Source: Orientallactaga sibirica
Taxonomy: Eukaryota; Chordata; Mammalia; Rodentia; Dipodidae
DNA length: 64,000 nt
NCBI GenBank assembly: GCA_036365145.1
Contig: JAEOAD010000012.1
Coordinates: forward strand, 45,453,001-45,517,000
Direction: 5' to 3'
Shown here: positions 22,401-32,739 of the stretch, piece after piece
Layout of the letters: each line of letters begins with the position of its first letter
How positions within the stretch are numbered: position 1 is the stretch's first letter
Notes under the pieces: generated by a model
What the model saw: the letters and a program-made list of their open reading frames with translations, nothing else
Database searches by the model: none
Told to the model about the DNA's origin: nothing
Translations under genes and position numbers: made by a program

Positions 22401-23192
22401 TTCAATGACCCATGCGTCATTCAATAATGTACTGTTTAGTCTCCATGAATTTCTGTATGCTCTGTAGTTTTTCTTGTTGTTGATTTGCAGTTTAATCCCA
22501 TTGTGGTCAGATAGCATACAAGGGATTATTTCAATTTTCCTGTATTTGTTGAGATTTGATTTGTGTCCTATCATATGGTCTATTTTAGAGAATGACCCAT
22601 GTGCTGCTGAGAAGAATGTATATTCTGCAGTATTTGGATGGAATATTCTGTATATATCTGTTAGGTCCATTTGTTCCATGATATCATTTAATGCAGTTGT
22701 TTCTCTGTTTATTTTTTGTTGGGTAGACCTGTCAAGTGATGAGAGCGGGGTATTGAAGTCACCCACTACTATTGTGTTAGGTGTTATTTCTGACCTTAAG
22801 TCCGATAGTGTTTGTTTGATGTAATTGGGGGCCCCGTGATTGGGAGCATAAATGTTTAGGATTGTGATATCCTCCTGTTGGAGTGTTCCTTTAATCAGTA
22901 TAAAGTGACCTGCTTTATCTCTCCTCACTAATGTTGGTTTGAAGTCTATCCTGTCAGAAATTAGAATGGCAACCCCTGCTTGTTTTCTGGGTCCATTTGC
23001 TTGATATATCTTTTTCCAGCCTTTCACCCTAAGAATGTTTCTATCTTTTATTCGGATGTGAGTTTCCTGAAGGCAACAGATGGTAGGATCCTGCTTTTTA
23101 ATCCAGTCTGCAAGTCTATGTCTTTTGATTGGGGCATTGAGGCCATTGATATTAAGAGTTATTATTGAAAGATATGTATTTGATCTGTCCAT
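19484..23192 (-). pseudogene. L1 ORF2: endonuclease-reverse transcriptase, frameshifted
   Basis: This encodes the enzyme that nicks target DNA and copies L1 RNA onto it. The first 765 codons (23192-20895) are open. The apurinic-type endonuclease shows N14 in LNING, E43 in QETH, the Asp of GDFN near 145 and the SDH His near 230. The reverse transcriptase has 'RPISLMN', 'DAEKAFD', '[12 protein letters not shown]' and the FADD box with Asp 702-703, the same numbering as human ORF2p. After that, five single-base losses change frame: T-runs 20898-20904, 20834-20838, 20637-20641 and 20021-20025, and TT at 20229-20230. The blocks between them are open and homologous. The final 151 codons (19939-19484) hold the C-terminal C-x3-C-x7-H-x4-C motif (CWRGC...HCWWEC). 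Total span is about 1238 codons, against about 1275 in human. I chose the start at MDRSN because of its position 37 nt after ORF1. Confidence 0.95.
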
Positions 23193-23229
23193 TTTTCTTA
23201 TTTTGTAGTTCTTCCTGGTTTTCTTTTAC

Positions 23230-24325
23230 TCACTCACTTGTTCTAACTGTTGAATATGATTTCTTTTTTCCTATTTCCTGCTGTGTGTGTTTTGCTTTTT
23301 CTTCAGCATGAATGATTCCTGCAAGTATTTTCTGTAGGGCTGGCTTAGTTGTCATAAATTCCTTTAGCCTGTCTTTGTTGTGGAAAGTCCTTATTTCTCC
23401 ATCAATTTGGATAGAAAGCTTTGCAGGATAAAGTAATCTTGGTTGACAGTTTTATCTTTCAGAACTTGGAATACATCACTCCAGGCCCTCCTGGCTTTTA
23501 GGGTTTGTGTTGAGTAATCTGCTGTGACCCTGATGGGTTTCCCCTTAAATGTCATTTGCTTTTTCTCTCTAACTGCTTTCAGTATACTTTCTTTGGTTTG
23601 TGTATTTAGTAGTTTAATTATAACATGGCGAGAAGAGGTTCTTTCTAGGTTTTGTCTGTTTGGTGTTCTAAATGCTTCTTGTATCTGCATTGGCATTTCT
23701 TTCCCAATTTGGGGAAAATTTTCTTCTATGATTTTATGGAAAACACCTACTAAGCCTCTGGATTGAAATTCTTCCCCTTCTGCTATACCTTGAATTCTTA
23801 TGTTTGATCTTTTCATAGTGTCCCTCATGTCTTGGAGTTCCCATTCATACCTTTCTATTAGCTTGTCTTTCTCTTTGTTGGACTGTGATAGATCTGCCAC
23901 CTCATCTTCTAGCTTGGATATTCTGTCCTCTCCTTCATCCATTCTACTAGTGAGACTTTCCACAGAGTTTTTTATTTCACTGACTGTGTTCTTCAATGTT
24001 AAGATTTCAGCCTGGTTTTTCTTCAGTAGTTCTATTTCCTTGTTCATGTCCTCTAATGACCTTTTTATTTCATTAAACTGTTTCTCTGTAATCTCCTTCA
24101 ACAGTTTGTTTTCTTCTCTAATTCCTTTGTTTTCTTCTCGGATTGCTTTCATTTCTTCTTTCATTTCTTTGAGCATAGATATCATCATTCCCTTGAAATC
24201 TTTGTCAGAATTTCATCTAAAACAGTCTCATTGTTGGACCTATCTGATGGATTTGCAATTTTTGGTGGAATTGCATTGTCTTGATTCTTTGTGTTTCTTG
24301 TATTATAATGTAGTGACTTTTGCAT
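23230..24325 (-). pseudogene. L1 ORF1: RNA-binding chaperone, frameshifted twice
   Basis: ORF1p coats L1 RNA as a trimer. The first reading block starts at ATG 24325-24323 and runs about 38 codons before a one-base loss at about 24209-24213. The long middle block (24188-23453) begins MMISMLKEMKEEMK. It encodes a Lys/Glu-rich coiled coil with heptad-like Leu/Ile spacing, then an RRM-type region ('RIQGIAEGEE', 'IIEENFPQIG') and the start of the C-terminal domain ('KGKPIRVTADYS', 'RRAWSDVF'). A second one-base loss in the T-run 23450-23453 hides the rest of the C-terminal domain. That domain is open in the next frame down to a TGA at 23232-23230. The span is about 365 codons, close to mouse ORF1p. 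No nonsense substitution is seen in any block. Confidence 0.93.
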
Positions 24326-25596
24326 CCTGGATTGCTTTGATGCTTAGGTTTCCTATTTATCTTCAGTGTTCTTAGGTGTTGTGATCCACCTTTATATTAT
24401 TTTAGGATATGGGTTTAAGGTGTCAAGTGTAGCACTTGTACTTAAGTAGAAGTACTCCTAGCTGTTGAGTTTGCTTGTTAAGCAATTATTGTAGTGGACT
24501 GGTGGAACAATTTTGATGCAAGATCTAAACTTCAACAGAGCAAAATACACATTCAATTGACATGAACACAGAGTATACAAGTGTGAGAATTGAGACAACC
24601 AGTCCTATAGGGTTAAAATCCCTAAGGGCATGTGATGGTCCACTCCCTTAGTCCTGTCAGCTTGGGAATCAGACCCTGTCCTCAATAATAACTGAAGCAA
24701 AAGATAAAGGCCCTTTAAATGTATAAGTAGTACAGATAGCAATATTCAACCCCTCACATTCAGCTTATTTGAAAATGGTAAAGCCACCCACAAATATGTA
24801 ATACATACCCTGCCTTGACCTGGAAAGAGTGGTTAGCACTTCCAATGCAGGCCTTTGTTATCTTTTGGTGTGGCTTTTAAACTCACCAATGCTGGGTGCC
24901 CACCTCGTTACCTGGGCTGTGGAGCTTGGGTCAGGTCAGCTGGGGCCGGTGTTGACGATGTGGTTCAAATTTGCCACTGGTTGTTGTTCGATTCTACCAA
25001 TTCCCTGGGAGCTGATGAATGGGGATGGGCGAATTCAGGAAGCCTGCAGCAACTCACGGTGTGTGTCTCTTTCAGTAGCTCCGCAGATTTTTCTTTGATT
25101 TCTGGGCTCTGTGAGGAGACTGATGAGGTTGAAAAGTCCCTTTTTTTGTTTGTTTGTTCGGGCGGCGTTTGCAGTGGAAGCTCAGCGGGGCTTAGCTGAC
25201 CTGGTTGGAAGTTTTGGATTGAGAGTTGGAGTCTTGGTGCCGATCCGTTTGGGGAACCGGCTGAGTGAAGTGAAGTTGCTGGGGTGCTCTTGGGGTGGAG
25301 CGAAGCTGCTGGGAGCCCACGGATGGGGAGCCAGCTGGCTTGGGAGCCGCGGCTGGGGAGCCCTGCGGCTGGGGAGCCTGGGGAGCCAAGGGCTGGGAGT
25401 CCGCGTCACGGGGGCGTTGGGGAGCGAGCTGCCGGGGCCGCACTCTCCACAGTGGGTTTCTGGCTATCTTTTGCTTTTCCACTATTTCCCGGAGAAAATA
25501 TTCTGCTCTCTTCCTCAGATGAGTGTAGTTTTTCTTGATTCTCTGCCTGATCCGATTTGGCGTGGCTCCTATGCCGCCATCTTACCCGGAACTCCC
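24326..25596 (-). promoter_or_regulatory. L1 5'UTR / internal promoter region
   Basis: 1.27 kb upstream of ORF1. The distal 450 bp is GC- and CpG-rich and, on the L1 sense strand, contains many CTCCC/GGCTCCC words between 25440 and 25280, a loose short-period repetition. The extreme 5' end AAGATGGCGGCAT fits a YY1-type site (core AAGATGGCGGC), which positions L1 transcription starts in other mammals. No long tandem monomers such as those of mouse are evident. Plus-strand open frames here (for example 25111-25788) are antisense by-products. Confidence 0.75.
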
Positions 25597-25606
25597 GCTC
25601 TCTGTT
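25597..25606. repeat. L1 target-site duplication, 5' side
   Basis: GCTCTCTGTT adjoins the L1 5' terminus and is identical to 18015-18024. The last two T bases are ambiguous at the other end because of the T-run. Confidence 0.85.
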
Positions 25607-26272
25607 CTTTATTTATTGATGTGTCCTGGTTCTCCCCAGTATTCTCCACCATCTTCACACCTCCTCTCCTCCACACACAAACATGCCCAGGTTTACTAAA
25701 GGTTTTTAAGGAAGGAAATATGCCACCATTTGAAGCAGAGCACACATGCAGCTCCATGCAGTGGCGGGGGGGGGGGCTCCCACATTGACAATATGTTGTT
25801 AGATGCATTGTCAAGAAAAGCATGGGGTATTGCTCAAGGCAAATGGTGTCCCAGGATATTGGGTTATTTCTCTCTCTGCCTGTCTGCTTTGTGAGTGAAG
25901 AATGCTTCCTTTTAGCACAGTCTTCACTTTTTGGTCCCTTCCATACATTCATGACAATCAACAGTATTTCTTCATGACCACCTTCTTTTTGCTAGAGAGT
26001 CAATACTACATTCTTCATGTAAAATGATAATCATACCTATAACTTCCTTCTAGGTTTGATTTTCCAAATCCAAATTCTCTTCTAGTTCCTTTTTTAATTG
26101 TTTAATTTTAATCTGATAGATTAACATGCTCATTTAAAACTCCAGCAAATACTGAAATAAGATTACCTTCCATTTGTTTAGTTATGCCACTTCTCAGCAT
26201 AAAAGATTGGCCTTTGTAGTGAACAGGTTTGATATAAGTAAAAGATGTGAAGACTCACAATGTTAATAAAAT
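25607..26272. other. Unique DNA, nothing recognised
   Basis: Contains a 10-G homopolymer near 25767. No named repeat. The minus-strand open frame 25569-25961 overlaps the L1 edge and is not credible as a gene. Confidence 0.4.
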
Positions 26273-26282
26273 CAAATAATTG

Positions 26283-26447
26283 GGCAGGCGAGATGGTTCC
26301 GTGGGTAAAGGTGTTTGCTAATAAAACCTGACGGCCCTGGTTCAATTCCCCAGTACCCACGTAAAGCCAGATGCACAAAGTGGTGTATGCGTCTAGAGTT
26401 TGTTTCTGATAGCAAGAGGCCCTGGGGTGCTCATTTCCTCTTTTACA

Positions 26448-26478
<31 letters not shown>

Positions 26479-26500
26479 CTTGCAAATAAATAAATAAAAA
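26283..26500 (+). mobile_element. T-SINE
   Basis: It has perfect 10-bp target-site duplications CAAATAATTG at 26273-26282 and 26501-26510. Its head reads 'gatggttccgtgggtaaagg', an unusual variant. Confidence 0.9.
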
Positions 26501-26510
26501 CAAATAATTG

Positions 26511-27599
26511 CAAAATCAAACAAGTGATTTCATGGAAGTGGGGATTTACCGTGGTGAGTTTTCAGTATTTTGATAATGATCCTGCCCTGATGAAGGAACC
26601 CCAGGGCCCCTGCAAGGAAGCCCTGGCCCCGCAGGCAGTGCACACTCAACCCATTCACAAAGAAGTCAACAAAACCATTCTGAAAGGAGGCCTAGCATGT
26701 AAACGTCTATTTAGCCTGGCCTGGGCTGACTGCCCAACCCTGATTGGGAGCCCAGTGACCTCTTCAGGCTTGAGGCCAGAACTTATTTTTGTTAAATCTT
26801 GAAGCAATCGACTTGGTTCCCACAAACCCCCGAACGCCCACGGTATTGTGAAAACTACAGATTCTACAGTGGCTGTCTCAAATAGAGGTGTACGTGGAAT
26901 CACCAAAAGGAAAAAGACAAAAATACCACAAAAACACTTACTGGGGTACAGAGACATGCTGCTTTCTGTCAGAACAATCCAGGTTTGATCAACCAGTCAA
27001 TCTCTGGAGCTGAATTCTCACACCAGCTTGAGATAATTAGTCAACCCAACTTCTGAGGGAAACCTCCAGTGTTAGAATGAGCCAGGAAGGGATAGAGAAC
27101 CATAGTCAAGAAATTCCATTTACACTTGACCACTGACACACTCCTAACCCCACTCCGGGTGTACGGGCTGATTTGTCCTTCAGAACAGTTCCACTAAAAA
27201 GGATAGGAAACAAGACCTTCATCCTCACCTGTAGCTGAATGGACAAACCAGGCTGTGCACACAACTTGGCAAAGCAAGGACAGTGCCAGAATTCATTACG
27301 TAATGTGAATGAAGCCAGATTCAGCACTTCCTGTGCACTTAACTCCCATCACAGGCTCGTCAGTAAGAACAGAAGATCACCCAAGTGAGTTGCTTGTAGG
27401 AAGGGCTATTCAGTATTCTTGGTGGCTGGATGGTGATGCTTGCCCAGTTATCTAGAATCGGTGAGCACATAGAGAGCTATGGCTCATGGAGGGAGTTTTC
27501 TACCTCTCCAACCTCTGGTTAGATTTGGGTTTGACTCCAAGGACCAGGCTTCTAATCACATCCGTTGTTTCCTCAACCTCAGGGAAGGTTAAATGGTCG
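26511..27599. other. Unique DNA, nothing recognised
   Basis: Over 1 kb free of nameable repeats. Open frames on both strands around 26524-26957 overlap each other and carry no known domain. Confidence 0.45.
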
Positions 27600-27673
27600 T
27601 ATTATTTACTTTTCTCATCGTTGTGACAAAATATTTGACAAGAGCAATTCAATTTAAAAATAATAGTAATAAA

Positions 27674-27825
27674 TAGCTGGGCGTGGTGGCGCACTCCTTT
27701 AATCCCAGCATTTGGTAGGTGGAGGTAGGGGATCTCCATGAGTTCAAGGCCACCCTGAGACTACATGGTGAATTCCAGGTCAGCCTGAGCTAGAGTGAGA
27801 CCCTACCTCAGAAAAACAAAATAAA
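27674..27825 (+). mobile_element. B1 SINE
   Basis: A nearly complete B1, 'agctgggcgtggtggcgcac' through 'gagctagagtgagaccctac', with a short mixed A tail. It is inserted in the LTR just above. Confidence 0.9.
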
Positions 27826-28009
27826 CTAACACTGAATACTCAAGAGTAATGTATTTCACTTTGAAATGAATATATACTTGAGGTACTTATTAAAAAATTA
27901 AATAATAATAATTTGCATGGGTATATGTGTGTGGTGACTATGAAAGTAGAAGCCAGGGGTTGATGTGGAGTGTCTTCCACCATCATTTTCCATTGTATTT
28001 ACTGAAGCA

Positions 28010-28207
28010 AGGTTTCTCACCAGAACCCAGAGCTCACCGATACAGCTAGTCTAGCTAGCAAGGCTGCCCTAGGGATCTCCCATCTCTACTTAGCACTGAG
28101 GACAGGCGGGCCACCATACTTACCCAGCATTTATGTGTGAGCTACGGATCTAAACTCTGGTCCTCAGGTTTATGCAACAAGTATCCACTGAGCCATCTCA
28201 ACAGCTT
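28010..28207 (-). mobile_element. B4-like SINE
   Basis: Antisense: a degenerate B1-like portion followed by 'ctctggtcctcaggtttatg' and 'actgagccatctcaacagc', the complement of a tRNA-like head. Confidence 0.6.
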
Positions 28208-28231
28208 AAAGCAACTTTAAACATGAAAGAT

Positions 28232-28363
28232 TTGGGCTATGGTGAAGTGCTTGCCTGCAAAGCCAAAGGGCCCAAGTTTGTTTCCCCAGTACTCACATAA
28301 GCCAGACGCACAAGGTAGTGCATGTGGCCAGAGGCCCTGGTGCACCAGTTCTCTCTCTTCCTG

Positions 28364-28415
<52 letters not shown>

Positions 28416-28440
28416 AAATAAATAAATATAATATTTTAAA
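28232..28440 (+). mobile_element. T-SINE, head truncated
   Basis: It lacks the first roughly 12 nt of the head. The middle 'ctggagttcgtttgcagtgg' is deleted. The (CT)n run is about 45 nt and is followed by AAATAAATAAAT. Confidence 0.85.
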
Positions 28441-28710
28441 GAAATGAAAGGTTTATCTTGACTCATACTTTGAGGGTACAACCCATGATGGCAGGGAAGT
28501 TATGAGGCAGCAGGTCACATTGCATCTTCTGTCAGGAAATAAGGAAAGATGAGCATCCGTGCTCAACTCACTTTCTCCTTCTTATACGGTCCAGGACCCC
28601 AGCCCATTCAGGGTGTATCTTCCCTCCCCAGTTAAACTTTTCTGGAAACACTCTCACAGATACAGCTAGAGGTAGTGATTCTGAATCCTGTCAAGTTGAC
28701 AATGAAGATC

Positions 28711-29815
28711 AGCAGTCACACTGAGTTAGCATGCAGCAGCCTGCCATTCTGGGTCCCTAGGAAGGAACTGTGGAACCCCAATCTGTTCTCACAATGGCTG
28801 TTCTGAGCAACTACAAATATGATTAACTCCAAAAGGATGTTCTCTTGTAGGAAAAATTTTCATCATGCACATTACTGAATTAAATAATCAATAAGATGTA
28901 AATGTTTCTAACTGAACTCATGTTTGGCCTAGCAAATACCTTTCCCGAGAAGAGATTGGGGGCTGACACTTGGCCCCAACAGAGATTCCCACAGATGGCT
29001 GTTACCTGACGACGACCTGTGTGAGAAAACAACCCTCACGGATCGCGCTCCTCCCACCTTCAGCCTGCTCTGGTCTGCTGCTCCCCAGGGAAGGCCAACC
29101 CTCTGCCCCTTTGCTTAGTTCTATGTAGGTCTCATCTAGCTAGACCTCCTCGTTAGAGTCTCACTCTGTGTGTCTGTGACTCCCATAGATGGAGACATTA
29201 ATACACTATTTTATCTCCCCCACTCCCATTAATCTATTGTCAACTTAATTCAAAGACTACATTATCAGACACTCAGAGATCAAAGAATAAAAACTTCCTG
29301 AACAAAACCATCTATGCTGGAAGCAAACTAGCCCACGTGCAACACGATGCCCAAGGTCAGAGGTAACGTTTGAAAAGAAAGGTGTGTCTTTCAGCACGTG
29401 CTAACCAAGCTGCAACCTGTGGACTTAATATGTGAGGATGCTAGAAACATTTGATGGCATCAACGAACTTACAGCCTTCTTCCCTGCCTCGCTTCTCATC
29501 CCTAGAGAAAGCAATGACTTTCAACACTTACCCCTCCAGGCACCCATCCAGCAGGTGTTTCCTGAGGATGCTGTATACTAGGTACCATGCAAGGACCTGA
29601 GCAGTGCAAACATGACAATGACAAATGCTCCTTTGTCATCCTAATAAACATGTACTTATTAGAGGAAAAATTAGAAAATGGGGCTAGAGGGGGAAAAAAC
29701 ACCTGAGTTTCAACCAGAAAAACATGATGTCCACTTCACGTAATATAGATTCTTTTTCAATTTATAATTTTCAGTGCATGCGTTTATATCTATTTTCCAC
29801 TACCATAATAAATTA
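28711..29815. other. Mostly unique DNA
   Basis: No rodent-specific repeat recognised. 29520-29680 faintly resembles an ancient mammal-wide repeat ('cagcaggtgtttcctgagga', 'actaggtaccatgcaagg') but is too diverged to name. Confidence 0.4.
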
Positions 29816-29833
29816 CCTGATGCTTTCTTTTTT

Positions 29834-30098
29834 TAATTTTTTATTATTATTTTATTTATTTTTTGGAGAGAGACACAGAGAGAGACAAACAGAGGGAGAG
29901 GGAGACAGATAGAGATGGGCGCACCAGCAGTCTCTCAGCTGCTGTGAACGAAATCCAGATGTGTGCACCCCTGTGGGCAAGTGCAGCATTGCGCCCTTGC
30001 ATCACTTTGCATCTGGCTAAACTTGGGACCTGGAGATTGGAACCGGGTTCTTAGGCTTAACAGGCAGGTGCCTTAACCGATAAGCCATCTCTCCAGCC
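29834..30098 (-). mobile_element. T-SINE, young
   Basis: A complete copy with a perfect target-site duplication CCTGATGCTTTCTTTTTT (from 29816 and from 30099). The middle region carries the longer-subfamily insert ('gtgcagcattgcgcccttgc'). Confidence 0.95.
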
Positions 30099-30114
30099 CC
30101 TGATGCTTTCTTTT

Positions 30115-30205
30115 TTGAAAGCCCATGCTGGCATCAAATTTGCAGCAATCCTCTTGCCTCAGCATTACAAGTGCTGGCATTGTAAGTATGGCTACCATGC
30201 CCAAT
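30115..30205 (-). mobile_element. Old B1 fragment
   Basis: Antisense B1 right part: 'caatcctcttgcctcagcat', 'aagtgctggcatt' and 'ggctaccatgccc'. Diverged. Confidence 0.5.
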
Positions 30206-30296
30206 ATTTTTCTAAAGAGGTTTATTTAGCTCAGGATTTGCAATACTGACAGTCTAAACAGCATGGTGCTTGCCATTGTTGAGGGCCTCATAATAG

Positions 30297-30455
30297 TCCA
30301 GTGTGGTGGCGTACATCTCTAATCCTAGCACTCGGGAGGCAGGCAGAGGTAGGTGAATTGTGATAAGTTCAAGGCCACCCTGAGACTATTTAGTGAATTC
30401 CAGGTCAGCCTGAACTAGAGTCTGACCCTACATTGAAAAACAAAAAAAAAAAAAA
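30297..30455 (+). mobile_element. B1 SINE
   Basis: Contains 'ctctaatcctagcactcggg', 'aggccaccctgagactattt' and a run of A. It is inserted in the MaLR LTR. Confidence 0.85.
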
Positions 30456-30467
30456 GCAAAGCAATGC

Positions 30468-30585
30468 CAGGTGTCATGGTGCACACCTGTAATGCCAGCA
30501 CTAGGAAGGATGAGGCAGGAAGACTGACATAAATTCAAGGCCAGCCTGCACTATAAAATGAGACCCCCACCACTCAAAAAATCCA
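30468..30585 (+). mobile_element. B1 SINE, diverged and shortened
   Basis: 'gccaggtgtcatggtgcaca' to 'aaggccagcctgcactataa'. It lacks part of the right side and is adjacent to the preceding B1 tail. Confidence 0.7.
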
Positions 30586-30950
30586 GAGGGGTCAGGGATA
30601 AAGTCACATAGTAACATAGGGACTGGGAAAGAGTCCAACTCATTCTTAGAACAACCCAGTATTTCAGTGGGAATAACTGGAATCCCATAGGAACTGATTT
30701 CTCCTTTAGGCCTCTCCTTTTAAAGATCCCACTGTCTCATGCCATCATCACTACACTGTGGACCAAGCTCCCAACACATGAACCATTGGGAGACAAACCA
30801 CATCCAAACCATAGCCCCGCATGTGTGCCTCATTGTTCCCAAACCAAATCTACTTTGCTGTTCACAGTACTGTGCTGTAGCTCCTTGTCTCACTTGCTGG
30901 GTTGTCATTTCTGTATTAGACAAGCTTGGTTTTACTTCTCAAGAGTGAAC

Positions 30951-31638
30951 TAGATTCAACAGATACAGGGAGCTGATAATTAAATGGAACTGAGAGGGCA
31001 TGGGGTAGCTTTGTTGGGTAGAGTGGCTGGGCCCCTGAAAGTTAGAAAGGGCAGGGATGTCTCTGGGCCTATCCTTGCAGTCTCCACTTTGCTAGAGATG
31101 AAAGTATGATCTGACTTATCTCTTCCCTAGATCTGTTTACAAAAACCTGAGTCCCTCCTGAGAGAGAGGTCCCCTCTCCTAGAATTTAAATCTAATCCTG
31201 ACATTGTGGCTGGTCAAGTTCAACCCCAGAACATGGCATCATGGCTGGCCTCTTCTTAAGCCAACTTCTAGTCCAGACAAATCAGCTGTCTCTCTGGCTC
31301 ACCTGAGCCAGAAGTAGGCTTCACCACCATAAGGTTATAAATGTGTTTACAGGGGAAGGCAAGCTCTCTGGGCCGGTTCCTTGAGGCTATGGTAACTTTT
31401 CCTCATCTCTCCTGGCTGGGCCAAGACAAGGGTAAACCCCCATTACTCCCACATGGGCTCTTTACCCCTCCTGCCCTCCACATGGCAGGAGCTCTTTGCA
31501 CTTTCTTTTCCTTCCTCTCTACTCTCTTTTTACATTTCTCTCTCTCTCTCTCTCTCTTTTTTTTTTTTTCTGGATTTTTGAGGCAGTCTCGCTGTAGCCC
31601 AGGCTGACCTGGACCTCACTATGTAGCCTTTTTACATT

Positions 31639-31669
<31 letters not shown>

Positions 31670-31985
31670 TTTTTTTTTTTATTTTGTTTGTTTTTTTTTT
31701 TTGAGGTAGAGTCTCGCTCTAGCCCAGGCTGACCTGGACCTCACTATGTAGTCTTTTTACATTTCTTCCAGGCCCACCACGTGGGTTCTCAAACCACTTG
31801 GGAATATCTTTTATTTCTCTTGATTTTATACTTCCCTAAATAAATATCATAGTTTAATAACTATCCATCTCAGTCTTCTTTTATCCAATTCTTTGATTAA
31901 AAGCAGACATGAACCAAGGGCTTGAGGCTCAAGAACTTTCCTGGACACCCTACAAACCGCGTATCAGACCCCTAAACTGGCCTCA
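30951..31985 (+). mobile_element. Possible ERV LTR, boundaries unclear
   Basis: A TATA-like 'gttataaatgtg' (about 31333) lies 500 nt before AATAAATATC (about 31838). The end contains 'tggacaccctaca', reminiscent of retroviral LTR 3' ends. A duplicated B1 lies between. I could not fix the TG...CA ends or a target duplication, so this is tentative. Confidence 0.3.
31528..31765 (-). repeat. Tandem duplication of a truncated B1 with its flanks
   Basis: CTTTTTACATTTCT occurs three times (about 31527, 31627 and 31752). Between successive copies lies (CT)n, a T-run, and the antisense left part of a B1 ending 'tgacctggacctcactatgt'. Both B1 pieces share the same truncation point and the same 'gacctggacctcac' variant, so the second arose by duplication of the first, not by independent insertion. 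The second has a longer T-run. Confidence 0.85.
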
Positions 31986-32294
31986 CTCTGTGGGTTGCTA
32001 GGCAGGTTACAAGAGTACCATAGCTCCCAGCGGCTAGCAGTGCAGTTTCCTCATAGCTGCTGTTCACAGTCCTGGGTTCGTTCAGGTCTGGCTGGGGAAG
32101 GAGAGAATTTCCCCAGTGGGTATGACAACACACACTCTGGAGCGCTTGACCACATCAACTTGCTTGACAGAGGCCAGAGCTTAGGCGGGTGTGGTTGGGG
32201 CTCTTAAGGAGAACAGCAGGGCGGGTGTGAAGAGATTCAGCTCTGCACAAATAACCTGCAATTCCTTCCATGTTTTGTGTTACTTAAAGCCAAT
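31986..32294. other. Unique DNA, nothing recognised
   Basis: About 300 bp of unclassified sequence. Confidence 0.35.
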
Positions 32295-32518
32295 CAGATT
32301 TCTTTTTCTAATTTTTTAAATTCATTTATTTGCAAGCAGAGAGAGAGAGAAGACAAACCGAGAGAATGGGTGCACCAGAGCCTCCAGTCGCTGCAAACAA
32401 ACTCCAGATATATGCGCCACTTTGTGCATCTGGCTTTACATGGGTACTGGGGAATCAAACCCAGGCGATTAGGCAGTGTAGGTAAACACCTCAACTGCTG
32501 AGCATCTCTCCAGCCCCC
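32295..32518 (-). mobile_element. T-SINE
   Basis: An antisense full copy, 'catttatttgcaagcagaga' to 'gagcatctctccagccccc'. Flanks 'aatcagatttctt' and 'agtcagattctt' form an imperfect duplication. Confidence 0.88.
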
Positions 32519-32739
32519 AGTCAGATTCTTATTACTTGAGTTAGCTCTTGCATCTAAATCCCATCTACTGCACTCTTGGCAAAGTTGTAAAATTTAAAAT
32601 CCAAGTCTTCAAAGAATTTAATAGAAGCCTGGTGCCAGAGAAAGCAAGACTTCTCACAAGGTGGGATTCACTATGAGGACCACCCCCTACACCAAGGGAA
32701 TTTCCTCAGAAATCACAGTGCATCCATTCACAAAGTTTA

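Larger units (their letters stand above)
18025..25596 (-). mobile_element. Full-length LINE-1 retrotransposon
   Basis: A 7.57-kb non-LTR retrotransposon read on the minus strand. In order it has a 5'UTR (25596-24326), ORF1 (24325-23230), a 37-nt spacer, ORF2 (23192-19484), a 3'UTR (19483-about 18056) and poly(A) (the T-run 18025-18053). The 5' terminus reads GGGAGTTCCGGGTAAGATGG, very like the 'AAGATGGC' start of other mammalian L1s, so it is not 5'-truncated. GCTCTCTGTT flanks both ends as a target-site duplication. The protein domains and 3'UTR match the truncated copies at 2862, 41462 and 63200, so this lineage has been repeatedly active here. As written, both ORFs contain frameshifts, all of them single missing bases. 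Confidence 0.95.
27600..28710 (-). mobile_element. ORR1/MaLR-like LTR, split by three SINEs
   Basis: It starts 'acttttctcatcgttgtgac' (27607), is interrupted by B1, B4 and T-SINE copies, and resumes at 28443 with 'gaggcagcaggtcacattgc', 'ggtccaggaccccagcccat' and 'atcctgtcaagttgac'. In this orientation those are the complement of the 3'-to-5' order of rodent MaLR-type LTRs as I remember them. A sister copy is at 33170-33525. Confidence 0.6.
30208..30820 (-). mobile_element. MaLR (MST-like) LTR, split by two B1s
   Basis: Antisense landmarks: 'agaggtttatttagctcagg', 'gcatggtgcttgcc' and 'gagggcctc' before the B1 pair, then 'cccactgtctcatgccatca', 'gaccaagctcccaacacatg' and 'ttgggagacaaaccacatcc' after it. 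This is the order of a MaLR LTR read backwards. Confidence 0.6.

Noticed and set aside
19484..23192. Reverse transcriptase as an endogenous retrovirus pol
   Set aside because: An N-terminal AP-type endonuclease, no protease, RNase H or integrase, a poly(A) tail and no LTRs identify it as LINE-1.
20914..24375. Plus-strand open frames of 62-191 codons across the L1 body
   Set aside because: They mirror ORF1 and ORF2 on the opposite strand, and the composition (Phe, Ser, Leu, Ile) is that of reversed A-rich coding sequence.
24829..25788. Overlapping plus-strand open frames up to 225 codons
   Set aside because: They are antisense to the L1 5'UTR and extend past the L1 boundary. Their Gly/Trp/Leu-rich repeats come from the GC-rich words.
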